NCBI GenBank assembly: GCA_041175045.1
Contig: JBEDFR010000113.1
Coordinates: forward strand, 1 to 13,635
Reading direction: 5' to 3'
Origin: UBA5078 sp041175045
Lineage (GTDB): Bacteria; Pseudomonadota; Gammaproteobacteria; Pseudomonadales; Pseudohongiellaceae
Length of the DNA stretch: 13,635 nucleotides
Within the stretch, counting starts at the first letter, position 1, and the number at the start of each line of letters is the position of its first letter. Below are positions 6,566 through 13,635 of this stretch, in pieces. The translations under genes and the position numbers were made by a program. A model generated the notes under the pieces. The model was given only the letters and a program-made list of their open reading frames with translations. It did not search any database and had not been told where the DNA came from.

Positions 6566-6576
6566 GAGAGACGAAG

Positions 6577-6996
6577 ATGAAAGCGACAGTACGCTGGGTT
6601 GATGATGTGATGTTTCTGGGCGAGGCCGGCAGCGGCCATGCGGTTCTGATGGACGGCCCTGAATCCAGTGGTGGCCGCAATGTCGGCTTCCGTCCGATGG
6701 AATTGCTGCTGGTCGGGGTGGGCGGTTGCTCGTCCTATGATGTGGTCACGATCCTGAAGAAAGCCCGGCAGAATGTGACGGGCTGCGTGACAGAACTCAC
6801 GGCCGAGCGTGCCGATGCGATCCCCGCTGTCTTCGAGAAGATCCATCTGCATTTTCGCGTCAGTGGCAGGGATCTCAGTGAAAAGCAGGTGGAAAAAGCA
6901 GTGGCGATGTCGGCGGAAAAATACTGCTCGGCCACCATCATGCTGGGACGCGGTGGTGTGCAGGTGACGCACGATTTCGAGATTGTGCAGGAGTAG
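6577..6996 (+). CDS. OsmC/Ohr-family (YhfA-like) protein
   Basis: A 139-residue cytoplasmic OsmC-fold protein. The family reduces organic hydroperoxides using two cysteines; C51 in VGGCSSYDV and C117 in KYCSATIML are both present at the usual places. MELLLVGVGGCSSYD and the short length resemble the YhfA subgroup, whose physiological substrate is uncertain, more than classical OsmC or Ohr. GAGAG nine bases before the ATG may be the ribosome binding site. It converges with coq7 with only 3 bp between the stops. Its upstream region is occupied by the CRP relic. Confidence 0.88.
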   Translation: MKATVRWVDDVMFLGEAGSGHAVLMDGPESSGGRNVGFRPMELLLVGVGGCSSYDVVTILKKARQNVTGCVTELTAERADAIPAVFEKIHLHFRVSGRDLSEKQVEKAVAMSAEKYCSATIMLGRGGVQVTHDFEIVQE

Positions 6997-6999
6997 GTT

Positions 7000-7653
7000 T
7001 CAAAGGCGGTAGGTCAGTCCCTTCATCACTCTGGCCATGAGCCCCATGGCCAGCTTTACAGGAGGCGGCAATGGTGCTCCTCCTGCCTCTTTGGCAGTTT
7101 CTCCGTGGATGCGTTCGTCGACGAGCATTTGTTCCAGAATGGCACGGCTGCGCGAGTCGTTTCGTGGCAACTGTTCCAGATGCTCCTGAAGATGCGCGCC
7201 GACCTGTTGTTCGGTTTCCGCCACGAAGCCCAGACTCCACTTGTCGCCCGCCAGACCCGCCGCAGCGCCTATGCCGAAGGACAGGGCATACCAGGCTGGG
7301 TTGAGCAGGCTGGGTCGACTGTCGAGTTCCTGCAGACGCTGCTCGCACCATACCAGATGATCGACTTCCTCTCGGGCCGCATGCTCCATGGCCTGGCGAA
7401 TGTCTGGCAGTCGAGCAGTCAAGGCCTGGCCTTGATAAAGTGCCTGGGCGCACACTTCACCCGTGTGATTGATGCGCATCATTCCTGCCACATCGCGACG
7501 CTCCGCTTCCGTCAGGACTGCATCGTCCAGATCCTGTGCAGGCGAAGGCCGCTCGGCGGCACTTGCTCCCGGCACCAGCGTACGCAGTGCCTGGTCGAAC
7601 TGTTGAATCAGCTGATCGATGTCGAGTGCAGCACGATGCGCGGAGTCAGTCAT
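7000..7653 (-). CDS. coq7: 3-demethoxyubiquinol 3-hydroxylase, diiron Coq7 type
   Basis: Performs the last, oxygen-dependent hydroxylation in ubiquinone synthesis at the inner membrane. The 217-residue, ferritin-like helical protein shows the diiron ligands: E66 (HTGEV), E96 and H99 (EEVDH), E148 (ETEQQVG), and E180 and H183 (DERIHG). The hydrophobic stretch around 118-138 matches the membrane-associated helix region. Proteobacteria use either this enzyme or the flavin-dependent UbiF at this step. The ATG lies inside the end of purD (8-bp overlap), so translation is probably coupled to purine synthesis. Confidence 0.95.
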   Translation of the reverse strand: MTDSAHRAALDIDQLIQQFDQALRTLVPGASAAERPSPAQDLDDAVLTEAERRDVAGMMRINHTGEVCAQALYQGQALTARLPDIRQAMEHAAREEVDHLVWCEQRLQELDSRPSLLNPAWYALSFGIGAAAGLAGDKWSLGFVAETEQQVGAHLQEHLEQLPRNDSRSRAILEQMLVDERIHGETAKEAGGAPLPPPVKLAMGLMARVMKGLTYRL

Positions 7654-8932
7654 GTTCCCTCGCTATGGCGCGATAGGCGATGTCGCGCCTGAAAAACATA
7701 TTGTTCCAGTGCACATTCCCTGCGAGTGCATAGGCAGCGCGCTGAGCATCTGTCACGGTATTGCCGAGTGCAGTGGCGCAAAGCACACGTCCGCCATTGC
7801 TGACGACGTCGTCGCCGCGCAGTGCAGTGCCCGCATGAAACAGTTTGCTGCCCGGTTCAGTCGTGACATTCAGGCCGCTAATCACGTCCCCTTTCGCATA
7901 GGCGTCGGGATAGCCACCACTGGCAAGGACCACGCCGACTGCGGGCCGAGGGTCCCAGTCTGCCGCCTGCTGGTCGAGTGTGCCATCCAGCGCCGCGTTG
8001 CACAGGGCGATCAGATCCGACTGCAGACGCATCATCACCGGCTGGGCTTCAGGATCGCCGAAGCGACAGTTGAACTCGATGACATTGACGTCGCCACTGT
8101 CCGCAATCATCAGTCCCGCATAGAGGAACCCCGTGTAAGGATTGCCATCTGCACGCATGCCTGCAACCGTAGGCAGGACGATCTCGCGCATGATCTTGTC
8201 GTGGACCTGCGGCGTCACCACCGGTGCAGGCGAATACGCACCCATGCCACCGGTGTTAGGCCCCTTGTCACCGTCGTCGCGCGCCTTGTGGTCCTGTGAG
8301 GTGGCGAAGGGCAGGACATGCTCGCCATCCACCATCACGATGAAACTGGCTTCCTCGCCGCGCAGGAACTGCTCGATCACCACGCGATGGCCGGCGTCGC
8401 CAAACTTGTTGCCGCCCAGCATGTCCCGAATCGTGGTTTCCGCTTCTTCCAGAGTCTGAGGAATGATCACGCCCTTGCCGGCCGCCAGCCCATCTGCCTT
8501 GATGACGATGGGCACGCCTTCGGCACGCACGTAGGCAATGGCGGCGTCGATGTCGGTGAAGTGGCGGTATTTCGCGGTAGGGATGCCGTGACGGTGGAGA
8601 AAGTCCTTGGCGAATGCCTTGGAACCTTCCAGTTGCGCAGCATTGCGGCTCGGACCGAAGCAACGCTGGCCGTGCTGACGGAGGTAATCGACCACCCCGG
8701 CCACCAGCGGAGCCTCTGGACCGACGATTGTCAGGCCGATTTCCCGAGCCTGCGCGAATGCCAGCAGTGCTGGAAAATCGAGAGGGTCGAGGGCCACATT
8801 CTCCACCCCGGCTTCAGTTGCCGTACCCGCATTGCCCGTAGCCACAAACACCTTGCCGGCCTGCGGGGACTGCCGTACGCGCCATGCGAGGGCATGTTCC
8901 CGGCCGCCATTGCCTATGATCAATACATTCAT
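7646..8932 (-). CDS. purD: Phosphoribosylamine-glycine ligase (GAR synthetase)
   Basis: Joins glycine to phosphoribosylamine using ATP, the second step of de novo purine synthesis. The 428-residue length is normal for the monofunctional bacterial enzyme. Visible are the N-terminal GNGGREHA (7-14), GPEAPLVAGV (71-80), the ATP-grasp lysine region KADGLAAGKGV (145-155), and the metal-site FNCRFGDPEAQ (287-297). The ATG is preceded by AGGTAG and lies 47 bp downstream of the purH stop. Confidence 0.97.
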   Translation of the reverse strand: MNVLIIGNGGREHALAWRVRQSPQAGKVFVATGNAGTATEAGVENVALDPLDFPALLAFAQAREIGLTIVGPEAPLVAGVVDYLRQHGQRCFGPSRNAAQLEGSKAFAKDFLHRHGIPTAKYRHFTDIDAAIAYVRAEGVPIVIKADGLAAGKGVIIPQTLEEAETTIRDMLGGNKFGDAGHRVVIEQFLRGEEASFIVMVDGEHVLPFATSQDHKARDDGDKGPNTGGMGAYSPAPVVTPQVHDKIMREIVLPTVAGMRADGNPYTGFLYAGLMIADSGDVNVIEFNCRFGDPEAQPVMMRLQSDLIALCNAALDGTLDQQAADWDPRPAVGVVLASGGYPDAYAKGDVISGLNVTTEPGSKLFHAGTALRGDDVVSNGGRVLCATALGNTVTDAQRAAYALAGNVHWNNMFFRRDIAYRAIAREHD

Positions 8933-8979
8933 GCTGCTACCTGCTCACGCTCTGGGGCGCGGCTCATCCCGACTCGCCC

Positions 8980-10575
8980 TCAATGGCGGAAGTGACGAAC
9001 CCCGGTAAATACCATGGCCATGTCCGCTTCGTCGGCAGCGGCGATGACTTCCTCGTCGCGCATCGACCCTCCTGGCTGGATCACAGCACGAATGCCTGCC
9101 TTCGCGGCGGCATCTATGCCATCGCGGAAGGGGAAGAAAGCGTCGGATGCCATGACCGAACCGGCGACTTCAAGCCCTTCGTCCGCGGCCTTGATACCCG
9201 CGATCCGCGCGCTGTACACACGGCTCATCTGCCCGGCACCGATGCCGATGGTCTGATTGTTGCGACAATAGACGATGGCGTTGGACTTGACGAAGGTCGC
9301 GACTTTCCAGGCAAACAGCAGGTCGGAGAGTTCCTGCTCGCTGGGTTTGCGCTTGCTCACCAGCTGCAGGTCTGCGGCACTCAGCTGGTGAATGTCTCTG
9401 TCCTGAACCAGCAGCCCCCCGTTGACTCGCTTGTAGTCCAGAGCTGGCAAGGTCTGGGTATCCCACTGGCCGCAGCTGAGCACGCGCACGTTCTGCTTCG
9501 TGGCCAGCACTGGCAGTGCATCGGCTGCGATGGACGGCGCAATGATGACCTCGGTGAACTGACGCGAAATGATGGCCTGCGCCGTAGCTGCATCCAGTTC
9601 TCGGTTGAAGGCGATGATGCCGCCGAAGGCGGACGTCGGGTCAGTCTGGAAGGCCAGTTCGTAGGCACGGGTAATCGATTCGGCCACCGCAACACCGCAG
9701 GGATTGGCATGTTTGACGATCACGCAGGCCGGAGCACTGAAGGATTTCACGCATTCGAGTGCGGCATCGGTGTCGGCGATATTGTTGTAGGACAGTTCCT
9801 TGCCCTGCAGCTGCACAGCGGTACTGACGCTCGCATCCGCTGGTTGCTTCTCCACATAGAAAGCAGCCTTCTGATGCGGGTTCTCGCCATAGCGCATGTC
9901 CTGGCGCTTGATGAACTGGGTAGAGAAAGTGCGAGGAAAACTCGCAGGAAGCGTTTCCCCTGCTGAGGCGGCAGGAACCAGTCTGCCAAGATAGTTGGCG
10001 ATGGCAGCGTCGTAGGCCGCTGTATGTTCGTAAGTTCGAACGGCCAGGTCAAAACGCGTGGCAGCACTGAGCGACCCGCCGTTCTCGCGCATTTCCTGCA
10101 AGGCTCGCTCGTAGTCCGCTGGGTTGACGATGACGCCGACCCAGGCGTGGTTCTTGGCAGCCGCACGCAACATGGTGGGGCCGCCGATATCGATGTTCTC
10201 GATGGCATCAACCAGTGAGCAGTCAGGCTTCGCTACTGTGGCCTCGAACGGGTAGAGGTTCACGACCACCAGATCGATCGTGGGGATGTCGTAATGACTT
10301 AGCACGCCCTTATCGATATCGCGACGAGCAAGAATTCCCCCGTGCACCCTGGGGTGCAGGGTCTTTACTCGACCATCCATCATTTCCGGAAAACCCGTGT
10401 AGTCAGAGATCTCGATTGCTGGAATGTTTTCGGCCCGCAACAGTTTGTATGTGCCGCCAGTGGAGAGGATCTCTACGCCGAGACTGTGCAGGGATTTCGC
10501 AAAGGACACGATGCCGGACTTGTCCGACACGCTGATCAGTGCGCGCCGGACTGCGGCAAAATTCGGTATGGACAT
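8980..10575 (-). CDS. purH: Bifunctional AICAR formyltransferase / IMP cyclohydrolase
   Basis: Catalyses the last two steps of IMP synthesis. From the ATG at 10575 it has 531 residues. An N-terminal cyclohydrolase domain of MGS-like fold (about 1-190) contains ISVSDKSG, STGGTY and DGRVKTLHPRVHGG. The C-terminal transformylase domain contains RYGENPHQ (228-235) and KHANPCG, with catalytic K288 and H289. SDAFFPFRDGID and QPGGSMRDEEV lie near the end. A TTG at 10596 could add seven residues, but the ATG fits the family N-terminus. No strong ribosome binding site precedes either start. It follows fis after an 86-bp gap with no terminator-like T-run, so read-through from dusB-fis is likely. Confidence 0.97.
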   Translation of the reverse strand: MSIPNFAAVRRALISVSDKSGIVSFAKSLHSLGVEILSTGGTYKLLRAENIPAIEISDYTGFPEMMDGRVKTLHPRVHGGILARRDIDKGVLSHYDIPTIDLVVVNLYPFEATVAKPDCSLVDAIENIDIGGPTMLRAAAKNHAWVGVIVNPADYERALQEMRENGGSLSAATRFDLAVRTYEHTAAYDAAIANYLGRLVPAASAGETLPASFPRTFSTQFIKRQDMRYGENPHQKAAFYVEKQPADASVSTAVQLQGKELSYNNIADTDAALECVKSFSAPACVIVKHANPCGVAVAESITRAYELAFQTDPTSAFGGIIAFNRELDAATAQAIISRQFTEVIIAPSIAADALPVLATKQNVRVLSCGQWDTQTLPALDYKRVNGGLLVQDRDIHQLSAADLQLVSKRKPSEQELSDLLFAWKVATFVKSNAIVYCRNNQTIGIGAGQMSRVYSARIAGIKAADEGLEVAGSVMASDAFFPFRDGIDAAAKAGIRAVIQPGGSMRDEEVIAAADEADMAMVFTGVRHFRH

Positions 10576-10661
10576 AGTAGGGAAGGTCTTTCGCAAGTGG
10601 ACGGGAGTTGAGTATCCGTGCGTGGTATCCCGTCGAAATTAACCGCTGACCTGGCTCAGGT

Positions 10662-10967
10662 TTACAACATTCCGTGTTGTTTCAGCTTCTTGCGTAGGGT
10701 ACCACGGTTCAAACCGAGCATGATAGAGGCCTTGCTCTGGTTGCTTCCGGTGTGTTTCAGGACAGCTTCCAGCAGAGGGCCTTCCACCTCATTCAAAACC
10801 AGATCGTACAAGTTGGTGACCCGTGTTTCACCGAGATGGGCGAAATACTGGTCCATGGATCGCTCCACTTCCTTGCGTAATGTCGACGAGGACTGCAACC
10901 CATTCACCGCTCCCATGTCTGGATGCTGGAAGCTTCTGCGAAGGGTAATGTCTTCGAGGATATTCAT
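10662..10967 (-). CDS. fis: Nucleoid-associated regulator Fis
   Basis: A small DNA-bending protein that shapes the nucleoid and adjusts rRNA and other growth-phase promoters. The 101-residue protein has the basic C-terminal helix-turn-helix (about 74-96), read as GSNQSKASIMLGLNRGTLRKKL, and the preceding dimerisation helices (LYDLVLNEVEGPLLEAVL). The start at 10967 is set by AGGAGG seven bases upstream and by the ATGA overlap with the dusB stop. The in-frame start 17 codons earlier is not needed. The dusB-fis pair is a long-known operon in Gammaproteobacteria. Confidence 0.97.
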   Translation of the reverse strand: MNILEDITLRRSFQHPDMGAVNGLQSSSTLRKEVERSMDQYFAHLGETRVTNLYDLVLNEVEGPLLEAVLKHTGSNQSKASIMLGLNRGTLRKKLKQHGML

Positions 10968-11983
10968 AATGCGACCTCCTTCTGATTGATCAAGACGTCG
11001 AAGTACTGCTCGACGCACTGCAGCTGCCGCGCAGGATTGCTCAATTGATTGAATTGTTTTCGGAAAACGTCACTGTACGGCTGGTCTTCCGTGGCCCAAC
11101 CGACGTGCTTGCGTGCAAACAGGACACCTTTGAACTCGCCGTAAAGCGCGTATACCTGCTGCATGTGCGAAATCAGTGTGTCGCGTCTCTCCAGGAGGTC
11201 CGGATCCGCCAGTTCTGCACCTGAGGCCAGAAAATGATTGATCTGTCGAAATAGCCATGGGCGGCCCTGTGCCGCGCGACCGATCATCACCCCGTCGGCG
11301 CCCGTGTACTCCATGACTGCGTGAGCGGTGCGAGCATCGCGGATATCTCCGTTGGCAATCACGGGAATTGACACGGCTGACTTGATGTCGCGAATGGTGT
11401 CGTACTCGACAGGCCCCACGAAGCGGCACTCCCGCGTTCTACCATGGACTGAAAGCATCTTCACTCCGGCATCCTGCGCGATGCGCGCAATCTCTACTCC
11501 ATTGCGGGACTGCGGACACCAGCCTGTTCGAATCTTCAGGGTGACAGGAATCTGCACTGCAGAGACAACCTTTCGCAGAATCTCAGCAACCAGGGAGGTA
11601 TCCTTCAACAATGCTGAGCCTGCGGCTTTCTTAAGAACTTTCTTGGCGGGGCAGCCCATGTTGATGTCGATGATGTCGGCGCCAAGGTCAGCGTGTAGCT
11701 TCGCAGCCTCGGCCATCCTGTCGGGTTCGGCGCCGGCGATCTGGACAGCGTGCGGGCCACCATTTTCCGAGCGGGCGAGTCGGGTGACGTTCCTGCTGCT
11801 CCCCCATTGATCGACATCGCAGGTCAGCATTTCCGCAACCGCGAGACCCGCTCCCATGCTTACGCACAGGTCGCGGAAGGGCTGGTCTGATATCCCAGCC
11901 ATCGGCGCGAGCAGCGTGCGCTGCGTAAGTGAGTGTTTGCCTATCGTGATCAATTTGATTTGCTGCTCTTGAATTGAAGGCAT
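10964..11983 (-). CDS. dusB: tRNA-dihydrouridine synthase B
   Basis: An FMN-dependent enzyme that reduces specific uridines in tRNA to dihydrouridine. The 339-residue TIM-barrel protein shows LLAPMAGISDQPFR (24-37, FMN-binding start), INMGCPAKKV with the catalytic acid C111, LKIRTGW (149-155), VHGRTRE (179-185), VIANGDI and GVMIGRAAQG (FMN phosphate sites). No good ribosome binding site precedes the ATG at 11983, as often in this gene. It overlaps fis by 4 bp and probably exists partly to drive fis transcription. Confidence 0.97.
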   Translation of the reverse strand: MPSIQEQQIKLITIGKHSLTQRTLLAPMAGISDQPFRDLCVSMGAGLAVAEMLTCDVDQWGSSRNVTRLARSENGGPHAVQIAGAEPDRMAEAAKLHADLGADIIDINMGCPAKKVLKKAAGSALLKDTSLVAEILRKVVSAVQIPVTLKIRTGWCPQSRNGVEIARIAQDAGVKMLSVHGRTRECRFVGPVEYDTIRDIKSAVSIPVIANGDIRDARTAHAVMEYTGADGVMIGRAAQGRPWLFRQINHFLASGAELADPDLLERRDTLISHMQQVYALYGEFKGVLFARKHVGWATEDQPYSDVFRKQFNQLSNPARQLQCVEQYFDVLINQKEVAL

Positions 11984-12022
11984 TTAGTGAAAAATGAATA
12001 AATCGACCTGTTGGTGAAAATT

Positions 12023-12051
12023 ATCATAACGACCGCCTGAAACTTGGGAAA
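12023..12051 (-). promoter_or_regulatory. Possible promoter of dusB-fis-purHD
   Basis: On the minus strand, TTTCCC (plus 12046-12051, weak -35) is separated by 17 bp from TATGAT (plus 12023-12028, 5 of 6 matches to the -10). Transcription would start at about 12016, giving a leader of about 33 nt. The surrounding 11984-12120 gap is AT-rich compared with the genes, and I see no other element in it. Confidence 0.4.
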
Positions 12052-12120
12052 GGCAAAAATAGGGTGTGAATGCTGTGAACTGGCGCACATTTCGTCGAGG
12101 CACAATTGCGTTGGCAGCGC

Positions 12121-13212
12121 TCAGGGAGCTTCGTTTGCGCTCAAGCTGACTTCATAGTTGATCGCCTGAATTCCTGGGTCGATGATGTCGAGTGAGATCT
12201 CTACAGGGGCTCCTGCCGGCAGGCTTTCCAAGTGCTGCAGAGCGCTTGGCAGATACTCCGAAGGAACGAACTGCCGCTCCGCCAAGCCAGCATTGTCAGT
12301 ATCCGTGAAGCGCAGATTCAGCAGAGGCAAAGCTTGCTCGAAAGGTGACTGATTGCGCAGGATGAGTGTCACGCGCAAGGCATTGGCGATATCCGGATGG
12401 CTGTGAACCATCAAGTTCTCCGTGCGGATCGCGCGCAGGTCGACTCGTGATGCCAGCGAGCAGGGCAATCTGCTGCAGAGCCTTTCAAGCCATGGTCGCG
12501 TGACATCATTTTGACCCAGTTCATCCCACTTCAGGTAAATTGCCTGCAAGCCCAGAGTGGACAAAAGCAATAGAGCAGAAAAAATCCACCATGCGGAGCG
12601 CGATTTTTGCCCGGCATTGCCTTCCCAGTCGAACTCAAGTGCCGCATCAGATGCCGTAAGGCTGTCAAATTGTTGTCTGTTCAAGCTCGTTGTCGTTGCC
12701 TCGGATTCAGGCGTTGCAGACAAATCGAAGTCATCCAGTGCGTTGAACGCAGGCATGGTCCTTGGTGTCATTTCTGCGAGGGGAGCCGCAGCTGAATCGG
12801 TGACGATAGGCGCTTCTGCCTTTGCCACTGATTCCGGATCGAACTCGGCAAGTTGAGCCGACTTGATCTCAGCCTCTTGACTGGGGAAGTTCGCCTCAGT
12901 GTCCAGCGCCTCCACAAAGGTGAAGAGAGGCTCGGGCATTGCCGGGGTCGAAAGGATACTGACATCGTAATGATCGCTTGCGATCTGGAGGTCTGCTGGC
13001 TCTGTGGTGGCATCCAGCTCGTCGGAATCGTTGGCTGCCCCGAGAGGCTTGTCCAGGGTTTGCAAGTCTGCTGAAGGCAGCAGATGATCGTCGGCGACGA
13101 ATATCTTCAGGCAGGCGCCGCATCGCACCATTCCGTCTGCCGACTGCAGCTGAGTCACGCTAGTCCGAAACGTGGTGTGGCAGTGCGGACATTGTGTAAT
13201 GAACAGGGCCAT
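12121..13212 (-). CDS. Zinc-ribbon, DUF3426 membrane protein
   Basis: A 363-residue protein of unknown function, usually found between prmA and dusB. The N-terminus carries a zinc ribbon of the MJ0042 type: C8 and C11 (CPHC), then C31 and C34 (CGAC). An acidic, low-complexity, probably disordered stretch follows (about 40-205, rich in A, E, D, S and T). One membrane helix lies at about 208-228 (WWIFSALLLLSTLGLQAIYL), then a C-terminal DUF3426 domain. The conserved pair C246 and C251 (LCSRLPC) follows the helix, and the domain has a beta-rich pattern like FxxA(L)PLLNLRFTD. The zinc ribbon is predicted cytoplasmic and the DUF3426 domain periplasmic. The start at 13212 gives the ribbon right at the N-terminus, as is typical. 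Confidence 0.9.
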   Translation of the reverse strand: MALFITQCPHCHTTFRTSVTQLQSADGMVRCGACLKIFVADDHLLPSADLQTLDKPLGAANDSDELDATTEPADLQIASDHYDVSILSTPAMPEPLFTFVEALDTEANFPSQEAEIKSAQLAEFDPESVAKAEAPIVTDSAAAPLAEMTPRTMPAFNALDDFDLSATPESEATTTSLNRQQFDSLTASDAALEFDWEGNAGQKSRSAWWIFSALLLLSTLGLQAIYLKWDELGQNDVTRPWLERLCSRLPCSLASRVDLRAIRTENLMVHSHPDIANALRVTLILRNQSPFEQALPLLNLRFTDTDNAGLAERQFVPSEYLPSALQHLESLPAGAPVEISLDIIDPGIQAINYEVSLSANEAP

Positions 13213-13258
13213 AGAATCGTGCTAGAAAATTCTTCCAAAGTGATACGTTCAATAACGC

Positions 13259-13635
13259 TCAACGTCGAATTCCTTCAACCCGAACCCATTCGTCGCGAAT
13301 GACTGCTGGCAACATCCGGAACCAGGGGCTGTAACTTGCCATCAGGGACTCTGTCTGCTGGGAAAGCACGCCCGACAGTATCAATCTGCCGCCGGGCTTG
13401 ACCAGGGTGGCAATGACCGGGGTCAACTGTTCCAGCGGGCCGGAGAGAATGTTCGCCACCAGCACATCGGCCGATGGATGCACCGTCGTGTCAGGCAGAT
13501 GAACGCTGAGACGCGCGGGATCGATGCCATTGAGGTCGCGATTGCTCCTTGTTGCCAGGATGGCCTGGGGATCATTGTCGATGGCAATGGCTTCTCGAGC
13601 CCCCAGCAGAATTCCAGCAATTGCGAGAATGCCGG
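13259..13635 (-). CDS. prmA: Ribosomal protein L11 methyltransferase (partial)
   Basis: The C-terminal part (about 124 residues) of a SAM-dependent methyltransferase that trimethylates lysines of ribosomal protein L11. The 5' end, including the start and the first glycines of the SAM loop, lies beyond the right window edge. The frame enters at GILAIAGILLGA, continues to AIAIDNDPQAILATRSN (SAM-ribose acidic residue D), then the family hallmark VANILSGPL and GGRLILSGVL, ending at TGA (13259-13261). It lies 46 bp before the DUF3426 gene in the same direction; this pairing is common. Confidence 0.92.
   Translation of the reverse strand, partial: GILAIAGILLGAREAIAIDNDPQAILATRSNRDLNGIDPARLSVHLPDTTVHPSADVLVANILSGPLEQLTPVIATLVKPGGRLILSGVLSQQTESLMASYSPWFRMLPAVIRDEWVRVEGIRR

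Noticed and set aside
10597..10661. Terminator or purine regulatory RNA between fis and purH
   Set aside because: Only a small ACCTG-AGC-CAGGT hairpin without a T-run is seen (near 10649-10661); nothing matches a purine riboswitch core.
10981..10992. FNR-like TTGATCAA
   Set aside because: The half-sites abut without the 4-bp spacer and lie inside the dusB coding sequence.
1..13635. CRISPR arrays, tRNA/rRNA genes, insertion sequences
   Set aside because: No regularly repeated array, no tRNA-like cloverleaf and no transposase or terminal repeats noticed on reading; no computation was run.

Overview
The window looks like a chromosomal segment of a facultatively anaerobic gammaproteobacterium. 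The evidence is gene content and order. A block of trpGDC, a CRP-type regulator on the opposite strand, an OsmC-family gene and coq7 is followed by a purD, purH, fis, dusB, DUF3426, prmA block; as I recall, both arrangements occur in Pseudomonas and relatives. The Fis, FNR and Coq7 proteins are also of proteobacterial type. I cannot name the genus. Protein identities rest on motifs and on families recalled from memory; no search was run.

Left part (1-2700). An FNR/Anr-type oxygen-sensing regulator with all four cluster cysteines comes first. About 20 bp after its stop lies a near-perfect FNR box placed correctly for activation of a short transcript. That transcript would end about 160 nt later at a very strong intrinsic terminator and has no substantial ORF, so it is a candidate oxygen-regulated small RNA. 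Next come a phytanoyl-CoA-dioxygenase-like gene and, overlapping its stop codon, a VIT1/CCC1-family metal transporter gene broken by a frameshifting internal deletion. A 33-residue single-span membrane protein lies on the opposite strand, with an excellent ribosome binding site and its own FNR-like box.

Centre (2800-7000). trpG, trpD, trpC and dgkA form a tight plus-strand operon, followed by a small unrecognised gene. The minus strand of 5955-6565 carries a clear relic of a CRP/Vfr cAMP receptor gene, with two in-frame stops, a frameshift and small deletions. An OsmC-like gene follows.

Right part (7000-13635). All genes are on the minus strand. Reading in the direction of transcription they are prmA (cut by the window edge), a zinc-ribbon/DUF3426 membrane protein, dusB-fis (4-bp overlap), purH, purD and coq7 (8-bp overlap with purD). 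This joins protein and tRNA modification, nucleoid regulation, purine synthesis and ubiquinone synthesis.

The theme worth following is oxygen and global regulation. An FNR gene sits next to a possible FNR-driven sRNA and an FNR-driven micro-protein, while the neighbouring cAMP-receptor gene has decayed.
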